Positions 35,646-46,680 of a stretch of 64,000 nt of DNA are shown in pieces. The notes beneath the pieces were generated by a model. It was not told where the DNA came from, did not search any database, and saw nothing but the letters and a program-made list of their open reading frames with translations. Source of the stretch: Carnegiea gigantea (taxonomy: Eukaryota > Streptophyta > Magnoliopsida > Caryophyllales > Cactaceae); contig JAKOGI010000080.1 in the NCBI GenBank assembly GCA_029747015.1, positions 1,088,501 to 1,152,500 on the forward strand, in the 5' to 3' direction. The first letter of the stretch is position 1; each line of letters starts with the position of its first letter. The translations under genes were made by a program, and so were the position numbers.

Positions 35646-36716
35646 GCCGCCCCTCGCCACCGGAAACCACCGGCCACCGCTGCCCTCCAACCGGCCTATT
35701 TTACTATTCTTTTGTGTGTGTTTGAGTGATTCTAGTGGGTTGAGAGGTGAGAACCCTAACTTCCACTTAATTCAATTTTTGATCTTTTATGTTAGGATAT
35801 TGATAGTAAATGATGTAAGTATCATTGATAGGTATTTATTTGTAAATTTCTTGAATTATTTTGGATGGTTGGATTGAGTTGCAAATTGAGGAAGGTGATA
35901 AGTGAGGGTTGAATGTTATGACTGAATTTTAGTTTGATTATGATGATTTGATGATATTTAGATTAGTTTCATGAGTAATTGAAGAAAATTTATGAATTAT
36001 ATATATGGGATATGCTTGTTATGTTTTAATCATGGGTTGGTGATTACGGTTGTGATTAGGATGAAAATTAAGCCTAATTATGTTGCATTAATTGTATTTA
36101 GATTAATATTTGAATGAGGTTAATGGGTTATACATGCGTTGAAAATGTATGTGTAGTCATGGATATGGTGATTGAAGTTCTTGCATAATGTTTATTTTAA
36201 TTATGTTATTTTTTAACTATGTTACTTCATTAGGATTTAAATAAGTCAAATGAGCTAATTAGATGGGAATATATGGGCATGAGGTGTTGTGTGGATATGT
36301 TATAAGTTGTTGTCAAATAGAAATAGAGGAAAAGAAGAAGGAAGGTGAATGTAATGATTTTGGATATTTTAAGAACATTAAGTTGAGGTATGAAGCTTAA
36401 CTAAGTTGTAATGGTAGTTGTGGAGCTAGTAATGTTGCTAACCTATAATTAATTTGGGTTAGTAGTCTAAATCAGTCAAAGGGGACTGACTAAGTAAGCG
36501 ACATGGCTTGAAGGGATGAAAATGAAGGAAAAATATGGTTTCAAATTTAAATTTGAAAATTCGTCTACATAAGGACCAAGATTGCGGAGGTTTCGAAAGC
36601 TGATTTAAGGGTTAAATATGTTAAGACTACCTTTCAGATTGTACTCTAAACCCAACCCATATTGTCACTAAGCCATGTTATGACTAGTTGTCTACCCCCA
36701 TAGCCGTGACTAATAA

Positions 36717-36728
36717 CAATAATATAAC

Positions 36729-36766
<38 letters not shown>

Positions 36767-36790
36767 CAACAACAACAACAACATTAATAA
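36717..36790. repeat. (TAA)n/(CAA)n microsatellite
   Basis: About 45 bp of AAT repeats grading into AAC repeats. Confidence 0.95.
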
Positions 36791-39024
36791 TAATGACAGT
36801 TAATAACGTCGTTAGTTTTAATAAGGGCAAAGAAATAACGATGTTTACGAGCTTTTTATAATAATTTCAGTGGTACGGGCAGCAATGCCGTTAATAACAA
36901 ACTCGAGACGAGTCTCACCTCTACGTTGCTATAACATTTATTAAACGATCGTTAGCAAACATAAAGGAAAGGAACAAATAAAAATAAAAACAAATTAAGT
37001 TAATAACAACTGTTATGCTTATTATAGAAGAACGAGGTTGAGGGAATTTAAATTATTCATTAAGTCAAGAACTTTAATAAAATTCCTTAATCTTGCATTA
37101 ATAAAAAAATGATGTTTTTGGAGCAGAAGTGGGGCCACTGCTGTTGCTTCAAGCTGCCAACAAATAATTTTCAATAAAACGGAGAGAGACTCTCAAAGAC
37201 CAAGTACGTACATTGCCTGTGCTCTTCAAAAACTCACATGTTTCTCAAGTTATACAAAATCAGTATGGTATTCATATAATGAATCATTTTATGCAATATT
37301 TTGTCACCTAAGCAAGTGGCCCCATCAATTATCCATCATTAGGGCTCATGCCCTTCAATTTACCTGCGTGGCTGTAACTCAGGCTTTCCAATCGGCTTGG
37401 GAGGTGTGCACCTATCTCAAGATCGCTACAGACGTCAACAGGGGTCCACTTCCTGATAGTAACCGGCAAATCACCTTTACTCTTACCCTCTCTCTCTCCT
37501 ATTTGCAAAATAAAATGTTTGAAATGCAAGCACCCAACTATTTAAACTCCAAGTCTATTTTACTGCATAGGAATGTACGTGCTGAGTTTCGGCTCATATT
37601 TCGAATGATTTTGTGTTTTTATTTTAGGTAAGAGATCAATAAATAGTTTTCCTTCTGGCAAGCCAGCAGGCAGCAACAACGGAGCGAGAGTTGCAATCTT
37701 ACTGAACGTTAGCTAGCCAAACACTCACAGTGTTACAGGTAATTTCCGATAGCCTTGTTCCATCATGGAACAGCGGATATACCTCCAATCAAAAGACTTC
37801 TATTGCAAATCATGAGTAAATAACTGATTAAGTTAGAGTAATCAGGCATCATATATTGGGGGCGTTACATTTTAAATCTAAGCCATTGATTTTTTCTTAG
37901 AAAATAATGCACCTTCTGCCCAAAAAAAAAAAAATCTTTGTTACCAATTTTTTAATAAATACCAATATTTTCAGTTATATATGTGATAAATGATATGGTA
38001 ATCCTATATCTAGGGGGAAAAGCACATGATACGCTATTAAATCAATTCAATTTTTTATTTAAAATATACCCATTTGTTTCTATTTTTCAAAAAAAGAAAT
38101 CATAATTTCAGTCATATGTGACAACGAATACATGATAATCCTATTATTTAAAAAAACCATGCAATTAAAAGAAAACATGATAATCTTTGAAAAATTCTAA
38201 AATGCTACAACAAGTGTGATTTCAAAGTTAAGATATCCCTAAAAAAAATCCCCTAAGATTTCGCATACACATGATAAAAGATGGATGATGATCCTATTAT
38301 CTAGGGGGAAAACCTATGTAGTTATATTTATTTATTAAATCTAAACCATAGATTTAAATTTTAAAAAAAATTTACCCTCCCCAAGCAATATACCTTTTTA
38401 TTTTTATTTTTATTTTTTTAAAATCCCTTATAGTTTTGGTTATATCTAAAGAAAAACTCAAGCAGTTGCAAAAAGATGAATAATCTTTAAAAATTCTATA
38501 ATGGTGTAATGAGAATGATCTGTTGGATTTGATGTAATCTTATCCATACAAATTAGTCATGTAATAAATCTAATCCATTGATTCTTATCTTAAATAATGT
38601 ATCTTTTTTCAATAAAATATCTGTTTCTTATTTTTTTTAAAAATAATACCTATTATTTTAGTTATATAAGTGATAACGAACAGATGAGAATCCTATTCCC
38701 TGATAGAGGGAAAAAGCAAATAATCTGCCATGATATCACTTTATGTTTTATTCAAAAAACACCATTTATTTTTATTTTTAAAAAAATCCTAAAATTTCAG
38801 CGATATATATATGTATGAAAAGGATTCATGATAATCTTATTATCTTTAAAAAAAAACCACATATAGTTTAAAAAAAGGTGATAATCTCCGAAAAACCCTA
38901 AAATGATGTAATGGAAGTGACTTGTGAGATTTGATGTACAGTGATCTTAGTTATAAAAAACAGTCATCTATTGAAATGTCGATTCCTATTTTCAAAAAAA
39001 CACATCTTCTCCAGATAAGACATG

Positions 39025-39055
39025 TCATTGTTATTGTTGTTGTTGTTGTTGTTGC

Positions 39056-39113
<58 letters not shown>

Positions 39114-39115
39114 TT
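39025..39115. repeat. (TTG)n/(TTA)n microsatellite
   Basis: Short TTG repeats followed by about 20 TTA units, near the right side of the Helitron. Confidence 0.95.
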
Positions 39116-39453
39116 TATTTTAAAGGGTATCTGAAAAACAACTCTTTGTTATATTCATTACTTTTCACATGATTTGCCGCTTGATTACTAATTACTAACA
39201 ATGTCATATTTATATTTTTTTCAGTCATCTGGTGACCTTTCGCTACACACTATTCTAGATGATTGCCAAGACAAATAATCGCTATTTATTATTGAGCCTC
39301 CATAACATCATAAAATAGAAGTACCTATCACTCTTATGTCGTCGACCGACTAGGAGGAAGAAGTGCTACAGTTGAAGAATTAATTCAGGTATACCATCTA
39401 ATTAAACATAGTATGCACACATAAACTTGGTTTATATCAATATTCACAATAAA

Positions 39454-39860
39454 GGTCCTGTTTGGTAAATAGCTGTTAGCTGGTTGTATTACCTGCTAGC
39501 TGTTAGCTATTTGAATTAGCTGTTTATATTAGCTGTTTGAATTAGCTATTTTTAGAAAAAGTGTTTGATAAAAATTAACTGTTCCTAAAAAATATGTTGG
39601 TAAAATTTCATTTATGCCCTTATTTATGAATTAATTTTTAATGAGATGTGTGTAGTTTTTTCAAACTTACGGATAATTATGTCATTTCCTTCTCAAAAGG
39701 TTAATGGGATAGCTTTTTCAAAAAGAGCTTTTTGGAGCCAAACAGCTATTGCAAACAGCTCTTTACCAAATACCCTTTAGCTGTTTGATTTGGTCAAAAC
39801 AGCCAAAATTCTCCCAAATAGCTATTTATTTCCAAAAAGATGTTGTAACCCAACACCCCC
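39454..39860 (+). mobile_element. MITE-like element of the GGTCCTGTTTGG type
   Basis: Left end GGTCCTGTTTGGTAAATAGC and right end (reversed) GGGGGTGTTGGGTTACAAC are imperfect inverted repeats. The left third is made of TAGCTGTTAGCT and AATTAGCTGTTT units. A reversed relative lies at 44610-44787. No matching target duplication was found. It lies inside the Helitron and is therefore younger than it, or part of it. Confidence 0.5.
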
Positions 39861-40197
39861 AAAATGATTACTAAAAAAATTTATTTTCTGCACAAGTACT
39901 CGAAGATGAGTAGGAGTGTTTGCTGTCTCGCTCTACTCATTACCTCATCGTCATGTCATTTATTATGATCTTTATCTGTCTATATATTATCATCACATGT
40001 TTCCTATATTATTAATCTCATTTTCAATATATGAAATTGATAACTTTTTATTTTTTTCAGTAGTTACTTATCATCTTATCTTTTTAAAGTTAAGATATCA
40101 ATTATGTGTGTAGTGATAATTTTATAATTTTTCAGAAGTACATATGTTATACTAATCTATTTCAACATGTACAGTGTATAATACGGGTCTATACTAG

Positions 40198-41324
40198 TAA
40201 TAATAATAATAATGACAACTCTCTTATCTACACACCCTTTTATATTTAAACAGCTTCATCCAATAATATTTAAACAAGTGTTCAACATTGATAATTTTTT
40301 TAAAAGGTACCAATGAAATATTGGTCAAATATTAAATCTGATGGTAGATAATTGAGAGGTTAAGATTTCCTCCATTTATACCTCTTCCATTGAATAGCCT
40401 TTTATATTTAAACATCTCCATGTAGCATGATCAAAACTAATATTCACAAAATAAAAAGCCTGTTAAATGACTATTTTTATTTTGTTTGAACTAATTATGT
40501 TTGAAATTTTCAGTGCCACGAAAATTTTGAAACAAAGATCTAAACTTCTAGGATTTGATGACTACTTAACCAATCGCGTGCAGTCATTTTATTAATTCCC
40601 ATATCCCCCTGCCCTCTTGTGATATATATAAACTAGTATACACCCAATAACTTTTTTAAAATTTGATCAACATAAAACTTTGAATTTCAGTGCAACCAAT
40701 GAGCTAAATTTTTTTTTTCCCTCTTAGAAATATGTATTGAATTAAAATAACATGGTATTGATAAAACTAAATTGAACTAGCCGTCTAAAGCACTACTTTA
40801 CTTAGACTAAGCCGGGAAGTGCGATCCAGAGTTGTCTAAAGGTTGCGTGCCCTCCTCGATGAAAACAGAATTGAATGTGGTAAGCATACAACTAGCGTTC
40901 TCAATTCTCATATCATAGCATGCAACCCCCGCCCCAAAAAAGGTACTTTCAAACATTTTTTGTTAAAATTTTTTAATTCTTAATCAACGTGGATGAAATG
41001 TTTAGAATACAGCCTGACCATAATTTTCAAAGAAGTAGAAGAAAAACGCCTTAATAACAACTTATTAAAATGACTACATAAGATTATGATCATTGCTAAG
41101 TATATAACCATTATAAAGTGGAAAACTTCATTATGTTTGGTCCACAATTCCATAGCCCTCAAAAACTATACACTGGTGTCCTTTTTCTCTTTGTATATCT
41201 GGGTCCCAGAACTTGCTGCAAAATTAAGGCTTGTCTTTCATCCTCTCTCCACACTCCAATATTTGAAGTGTAAACCAAACCCAGTTTACAGAAAAGCCAA
41301 CAGAGCACATCCCCACTCTCCAAA
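40198..41324. other. Intergenic spacer upstream of the 41325 gene
   Basis: The split (TAA)n microsatellite resumes at 40198. A CTTTTATATTTAAACA motif occurs twice (about 40239 and 40400). GTATATAACC at ~41100 is a possible but distant TATA-like site for the gene at 41325. No other gene is seen. Confidence 0.5.
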
Positions 41325-41906
41325 ATGAGATCAAGTACAGAAGCAGAAGTAGGAGCAGCATCTTCCATATTCTCGACACCCAGATGGCCATCTTCGCGTC
41401 GAACCCACTCTCTCTCCTCTTCCTCCTTCTCCTCTGCCTCCTTGGACTCTCTGCCGCCGAGCCCCGCCACCCCTCTCCGCCGCTACACTGCCGGGGGCGG
41501 CCGAATCCCCTTCTCCTGGGAGTCCATCCCCGGAATCCCCAAAAACAACCAGATAATTGCGAAAGTGCCAACCAACATTGATTTCCCCCACGATCATTCC
41601 TACCTTCCTCTGCCTCCTGCAGCTAAATCAAGTCAGAAGAGCAATTACGAAAATGCCACCAGAAGGGGAAGAGAGAGAGACCCCTTCTTCGCCGCCCTCG
41701 TTGAGTGCTCCAAAGGTGGCGGCAATGACGATGGCGATAAGGACGTGTTTGGGAGCATCTGGAAAGGGGCAATGCCGAAGCCAATTGGGAGGAGTTTGTT
41801 TATGTCTTGTAAGAATGCTTCTGATGTTGCAGAGTCCTTGGTTTTGATTCCCAGAGGAGGAGGAAGAAGAACTCGAAGAATTGGGTATGAAATGGTGAAG
41901 AAATGA
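41325..41906 (+). CDS. Plant-specific protein of unknown function with IPFSWESIPGIPK motif
   Basis: A 193-codon intronless frame opens at ATG 41325 and closes at TGA 41904-41906. The protein is Ser-rich and basic at the N terminus (residues ~12-56). It then has a conserved-looking block GRIPFSWESIPGIPK at 60-73 and a C-terminal part with two Gly/Asp-rich stretches and a basic tail. The xPFxWExxPGxPK block is shared by a large family of uncharacterised plant proteins, some annotated DUF688-like in my recollection. No signal peptide, membrane segment or catalytic motif is visible. Balanced base composition against a very AT-rich background, a good ATG and a downstream T-rich 3' region support a real gene. 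Other open frames overlapping it on both strands are by-products of its composition. Function is unknown. Confidence 0.7.
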   Translation: MRSSTEAEVGAASSIFSTPRWPSSRRTHSLSSSSFSSASLDSLPPSPATPLRRYTAGGGRIPFSWESIPGIPKNNQIIAKVPTNIDFPHDHSYLPLPPAAKSSQKSNYENATRRGRERDPFFAALVECSKGGGNDDGDKDVFGSIWKGAMPKPIGRSLFMSCKNASDVAESLVLIPRGGGRRTRRIGYEMVKK

Positions 41907-44600
41907 TCTGGGTGTGGTGAATATATTATGGCAGACTATTTGAATCCACTATGAGGTATTCTGTGAATTTCATGCTGATTTTAAATTTCTTAGGAAAAAT
42001 TCCTTTTTTTTTTTTTTTTCCCTCTCTCTTTTGTTATTGATGATGATGATGGGGTTGATGTTGATGAGTGAGTCACTAAATAGGTAGAGGGTGACAAGTG
42101 CTTATTTACTTGAGGTTACGATGCAGTTGTTGATAATTAATCTCATTTGTGATGAGATGTGTAAAAAGGGAATGTATGTGTGAAATTGCACTATGTTTTA
42201 TGGTAGAAACATATCATAAATGTCTTAGATTTTAAAAATTATTTGGGCCATAGTTTGATGCTTACATTTTCTTTTTCTTTATTTTTTGGTCCATGTTCTT
42301 AGATTTTACAAATTGCAGTTTTTACACCCTCTAGTCTTTTCAACTTTGATTGTAGCAGACTCAAACAAAATACTTCTCTAAACTTTCTATACAGCTATAC
42401 TCCGTTTTTATGGATTAGTAGGTCGTTTACGGTTTTTAAATTTAAGGTATAACGGAATTAGTCTCCCTGTAATTTTGTAATTCAAAGGTAAGACTGTTAT
42501 ATCAAACGCCCTTATCCTACCTCATAGTGGGATTTTTGAAGTATTGGATTTGTACTTTTTTTTTTTCCCTTTGGTGGATAAGAGTTAAAGCTTGCAAGTA
42601 CAATTAACTCATAAAAATAAGCTAGCAAATAAGGGATTTGGGAGGAATACTGTACAATCATCAAATTTTGGTTTTATCGAAAATAATTAGTCCCCAGTTT
42701 CGTCTTGAAGATTAAAAAAAATAGACACACTAGATTCAAAAGTTTAGAATTTAGGATCCGATTAAACCCAAAGATAAAATTTATTTAAATTTAGGGAAGA
42801 GTAAAACTTTGCGATGAATAGACCGTAATGCATTGTGCTTTAAAAAGTATAATCTAATTTTTAGTTTTAATCCCAATTTTTTTAATGAAAAATTCATACG
42901 AGTATCATAAAAGATCAATCTATTTTATCAATTTTTTCCCCTTAAAATTATATTCAAATAAGCCACAAAGCATTAATACAACTTGCGCATAAAGAGCAAG
43001 ATGAGGTCTAGTTTTGAGACCTAATTTAGCCTAACTATGGTAATTAGATCTATATTTTTGCATGATATATATGGGAGGATTTAGAGTCTAAGAAATGCCA
43101 TAAATCAACATTTTCTTAACTTCAAAACATCCTTGACAGAGCCTACGAGCATCTCTAATCACTCTACTGAAGACGATACTAATATAATACTACACAATTA
43201 ATGAGTAATAATACTACACAGTCAAACTCGGGTAGCAGTTTAAGCCTTAAGTCATGCTTTATTGGTGATAATTTACGAACTTCAAAGCCCCTTGGACGTA
43301 TTGGTGATAATTAACATATGATGTTCCCCGTAATTTCGTTGGTTTATGCAATTTTTCTTTTTCTTTTTTCCCCCAGCTAAAAGTTAAAACTCACAAGGAG
43401 ACACTACCTAACTTTTTATTTGATGTGTCCTTGCAAAAAGATAATGTTTTTAATTTTAAAAATTTAGAGAGAGACCAATCAAATCTTGAATTAAAATAAT
43501 TTTGAAAATTACGTTCTATTCGTCCATTAAAGCTCTTATGGTAGATTTTATACAACTTTTTAAGGAGCTAATTATATGACCATTATTCTTTTCTTGCCAA
43601 TATAGGTAACAATTTTATATCACACCAAAAAAAGAAAAGAACCCTTTTTTTTTTATAAAATAGCGAATCACTTATTAGAAAGATTCGTTGGTTTGGTTTA
43701 CAACTTCTGAAAGATTTAAAACTAATGATATTCTTTTAATACCATTTTTGTCAAATTTCATGAATGGATTATAAAATTACAGTTGGCCAGACAATGTACA
43801 CTTTTAACCTAACAAGTTCAACTTTTTATTTTTTCTTTTGAGAGGAGATCGAGAAGGATTTTTGTACAGTATAATAAGATATAAAGACCAAGAAACGATA
43901 CAAATAAAATGTAAAATTTTAACTTCCTACTATCAGTTCCGAAGAGCTAATTACTACCTATAGGTTATATACAAGCAAAAGCTAAACTTGCTCTTTCATG
44001 TGGTGATAATAGTAGCTGTTCTAGGATAGTACTACTTTAAAATTGCAGCTGACAATTGAAGGGCAAATGCCTGAACACGTACACGAACGCATGTTCTGAT
44101 GCCAAATCAAGGGGACCTCAATGTAGTACATTTGGTTCTTAGGGGATACTTTGGTAGGTTAGGTGACCTTCCCATGTGCCCCCGTTACTTGATTTACTCC
44201 ATTCATTAGGGGACCAAAATTATAGTGTTATGCAGTGCAGCCTTGACCACGCTATTCACTATGTGTGCTCTAAAATTTAAGCTTAAATTTTCTCCTATTA
44301 TGCACAAAGGAGCTAGGAATATATTGATCAAGTTTTAAGGTTTGACCTTTTTTTTTTTAATTATTGGATGCGAATAATCTAAATTTGGGGATATTAGATG
44401 GAAATAATCCGAACTTAAAAAATAGCTTTCAATAATTCAAATTTATGACTATTTATTTTGAGTAGTCTAAGGTTATTTTAGATTGTATTCTTTAGGCAAT
44501 TCTAAATTATATTGCTCCTAAAGCAGTACAAGGATATAAAATTCAAGTGGCGCAGATTCATTTTAGAAGAGTTCTTGAGTTCAAAAGGCTAATTTGAAAA
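41907..44600. other. 3' flank of the 41325 gene and intergenic spacer
   Basis: The first ~200 bp probably include the 3' untranslated region, with a T-run at 42006-42020 and ATG-rich repeats. The remainder is AT-rich spacer with no supportable gene. Confidence 0.5.
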
Positions 44601-44609
44601 GTTAATTCT

Positions 44610-44787
44610 ATGAGCGTTTTGGAAGAGATTTTTATCTCACAACTTTATCATAAACACCTAATTTCACTAAACAAATTTTCAACAAACAACGTATTCAAAC
44701 GCCTAATACAAATAGCTAATTTAAACAGTTAATACCTGACAGGTAATAAATAGTTAATAGCTAACAGTTACTTACCAAACATGACCT
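44610..44787 (-). mobile_element. Truncated, reversed relative of the 39454 MITE
   Basis: On the minus strand it starts GGTCATGTTTGGTAAGTAAC and continues TGTTAGCTATTAACTATTT and AAATTAGCTATTTGTATTAG, paralleling the left part of 39454-39860. The other end is not identifiable. Confidence 0.55.
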
Positions 44788-45540
44788 ATATTTAATTAGA
44801 TACGATTTAGATCTGACATTTGAATATGACATCATGCATGGGGAAATTGAAGTGGGTATGCTGGCTTTTTCTTTGTAATTAATTTTTGAGTCCCTCTGTC
44901 ATTTGCTTCTTTGCCCTCGATTCAGGGCTATTTGCCACCTTGGTTGTTAGGAAAGTTGTCTTTTCCCATAGCATCAAAAATAGCGAATGAATTCTTTAAA
45001 AAAAAAAAAAAAAAGGGGGTTAAATTTTGATGAGATATAGAAATTAATCATTAACAACTCTATTTTCTGTCTGTTGTTTGAGTACTGCGTCACGAATTAC
45101 GATATGCATAACGAATAATTTGTTTTTGAGAATTTCACGATATCATTTGTTGGTTAGCATTACATGATTACTACATAATAGAAACAAAATGGCGAACAGG
45201 ACATTGACTTTGATTTTATTCTCTTCTCTCTGGTCATGAAGGCCAGTATTTATGCACTCATCTGCTTCAATATTAATGATAACAATTTGGCGATTTAAAA
45301 CCTTATTAATGGTTTACACTGTTGAATTTGGAAGTGTCCAAATGTCAGGTTGGAGTTTTCTTCTGTGTCCAACTCATATTTTGGCGAATTTAATCAAATG
45401 GTGCGAGTAGTAAATGAATACAATACATAGTTAGATGTAACCCTTAACCCATTAATTACTAAGCACGAGTGTCCGTGTCCAAGTCTCCACGGACATTTTG
45501 CTTCTATGAATCAATTCTCTAATTTGCACATGTCGTCATG
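44788..45540. other. Intergenic spacer
   Basis: AT-rich sequence with a poly(A) run near 44998-45014. No supportable gene. Confidence 0.5.

Positions 45541-45543
<3 letters not shown>

Positions 45544-45612
<69 letters not shown>
45544..45612. repeat. (TA)n microsatellite, ~68 bp
   Basis: Pure TA dinucleotide run. Confidence 0.97.
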
Positions 45613-45614
<2 letters not shown>

Positions 45615-45947
45615 AACGGTTTTTTTATTGGTATGTACATGCATTCAAATTTTAAACTAGATGAATTATAATGTAGAATTATATGATTTCACGATATGTT
45701 ATCAGTATTGTTTTGGTAAAGTTGCACTTGATTTAACTATGATCAACATATGCAATATTAAATAATAAAAATAGTTGGAGTCTTTACAATATCTACATTT
45801 CGAGATAAAAATATATTTTTCTTTTTGAGGTAGCCTGTAGGCAGCTTCATATATACTTAAAAAAAAAAAAAAAAGAACCAAAAGTTTAAATGAGTTTTGA
45901 AAACTGATATGTGACACATCTGCATTGTGCATGCACAGTTGCACACC

Positions 45948-46072
45948 AATGAGTTCTTGGCATAATGGTTAAGATTAAGATTTTAAGTATACTAAATCTC
46001 AGGTTCAATTCTCCATTTTTCTTTGTATTGTAATTGTGTATGCAAGCATAATTCCTTTTTTTAAAAAAAAAA
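45948..46072 (+). mobile_element. tRNA-derived SINE-like sequence
   Basis: GAGTTCTTGGCATAATGGTTAAG resembles an A box region and GGTTCAATTCTCC a B box, 45 bp apart. The sequence ends in a TTTTTTTAAAAAA tract near 46065. A functional tRNA is excluded by the lack of matching stems. Confidence 0.42.
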
Positions 46073-46145
46073 AATTGTTAGATGCAGTAACTAGTAGAGG
46101 CAAGATGAATGACAGATCATGCAAAGATCAACAAGCATTCAATAG

Positions 46146-46180
46146 CTTACTACCCCACCCCCCCCCCCCCCCCCCCCCCA
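46146..46180. repeat. Poly(C) run
   Basis: More than 20 consecutive C, then A-rich sequence. The Pro-rich frame across it is an artefact. Confidence 0.95.
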
Positions 46181-46464
46181 AAACCCCAAAAAAAAGGAAA
46201 AAAAAAAGAAAAACTATAGAACTTCATGTCTCATGTGCACCATATATCAGCTTTCGTGTATAGGCGACCGACAAATAAAAATCTCAAAATGAAATTTTAG
46301 GGTACGATAAATCTGTAATTAACCTTAATTTGTAGTCGTAGATCCTCGTAGTGGTGACCACACAAATGGTTACTTAGGAGTAATGATTAGAAAGGAGCAA
46401 TCTTGCATTGTAAGACATCATGGTCATAATTAGAACGTGCCACATTCCCCAGAAAGAGTATACT

Positions 46465-46680
46465 AATAGGCCCATTGTTGGATCAAAGGATCTATCCCTT
46501 GTTTCAAGTTGTAGTGGGTTCGACTTTTTGCCTCAGGTCGAATGATGAAAGTTAAGGAGTCCATGCCGCTGTGTTTTATTGTAATCATGCATTTCCTCCA
46601 CTACACTATATGCGCTCAATTGCGGAAATCCTCGCGGGCTTTATCCGTTTATAATGTGCATTATTAGTTTATTATTTGTT
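46465..46680 (+). mobile_element. SINE-like repeat with B-box match
   Basis: GTGGGTTCGACTTTTTGCCTC carries a B-box-like GGTTCGACT. It is followed by GTCGAATGATGAAAG, GGAGTCCATGCCGCTGTG and CTCAATTGCGGAAATCC in a GC-balanced ~200-bp block unlike its AT-rich surroundings. No target duplication was determined. Confidence 0.4.

Larger units (their letters stand above)
35380..37869. mobile_element. 2.49-kb LTR-type insertion nested in the Helitron array
   Basis: The insertion starts TGTAACAGCCC and ends GGGGGCGTTACA. It is flanked by TTTTA at 35375-35379 and 37870-37874. Joining the flanks restores one unit of the surrounding repeat array, which independently supports the boundaries. The first 191 bp look like a minus-strand LTR, but the right 190 bp are unrelated to it. 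This is therefore not a simple element with two identical LTRs. It may be a large solo LTR or a chimera. No polyprotein is present; short frames inside are not recognisable. Confidence 0.7.
34640..39040 (+). repeat. Degenerate tandem array, ~300-390-bp unit, interrupted
   Basis: A recurring order of motifs (GATAATCTTTNAAAAA, then CTAAAATGNTACAA, GATTTGCNGGATTTGATGTAA, TTATTCATTAAATCTAA, and an ATCCTATTATCTA block) repeats from about 34680, 34940, 35290, 38180, 38490 and 38880. Spacing is uneven and copies are diverged. The 35290 unit is split by the insertion 35380-37869 and resumes at 37870. Confidence 0.7.
33616..40197 (+). mobile_element. Non-autonomous Helitron inserted in a TAA microsatellite
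   Basis: The left end TCTATACTACATAATAAAAG is the standard plant Helitron 5' terminus. The right end ACGGGTCTATACTAG ends in CTAG. Host bases are A on the left and T on the right, the AT target rule for Helitrons, and there is no target duplication. TAA repeats continue on both sides. The hairpin expected ~12 bp before CTAG is decayed to GTACAGTGTATAATAC. No RepHel reading frame is present. The interior holds a second start-like segment at 34090-34200, microsatellites, a degenerate ~300-390-bp repeat array and a nested 2.49-kb insertion. Without the insertion it is ~4.1 kb. Confidence 0.75.

Noticed and set aside
37329..37631. Overlapping 66- and 87-codon frames in the nested insertion
   Set aside because: No recognisable domain and embedded in a transposon-derived segment; no sign of a polyprotein.
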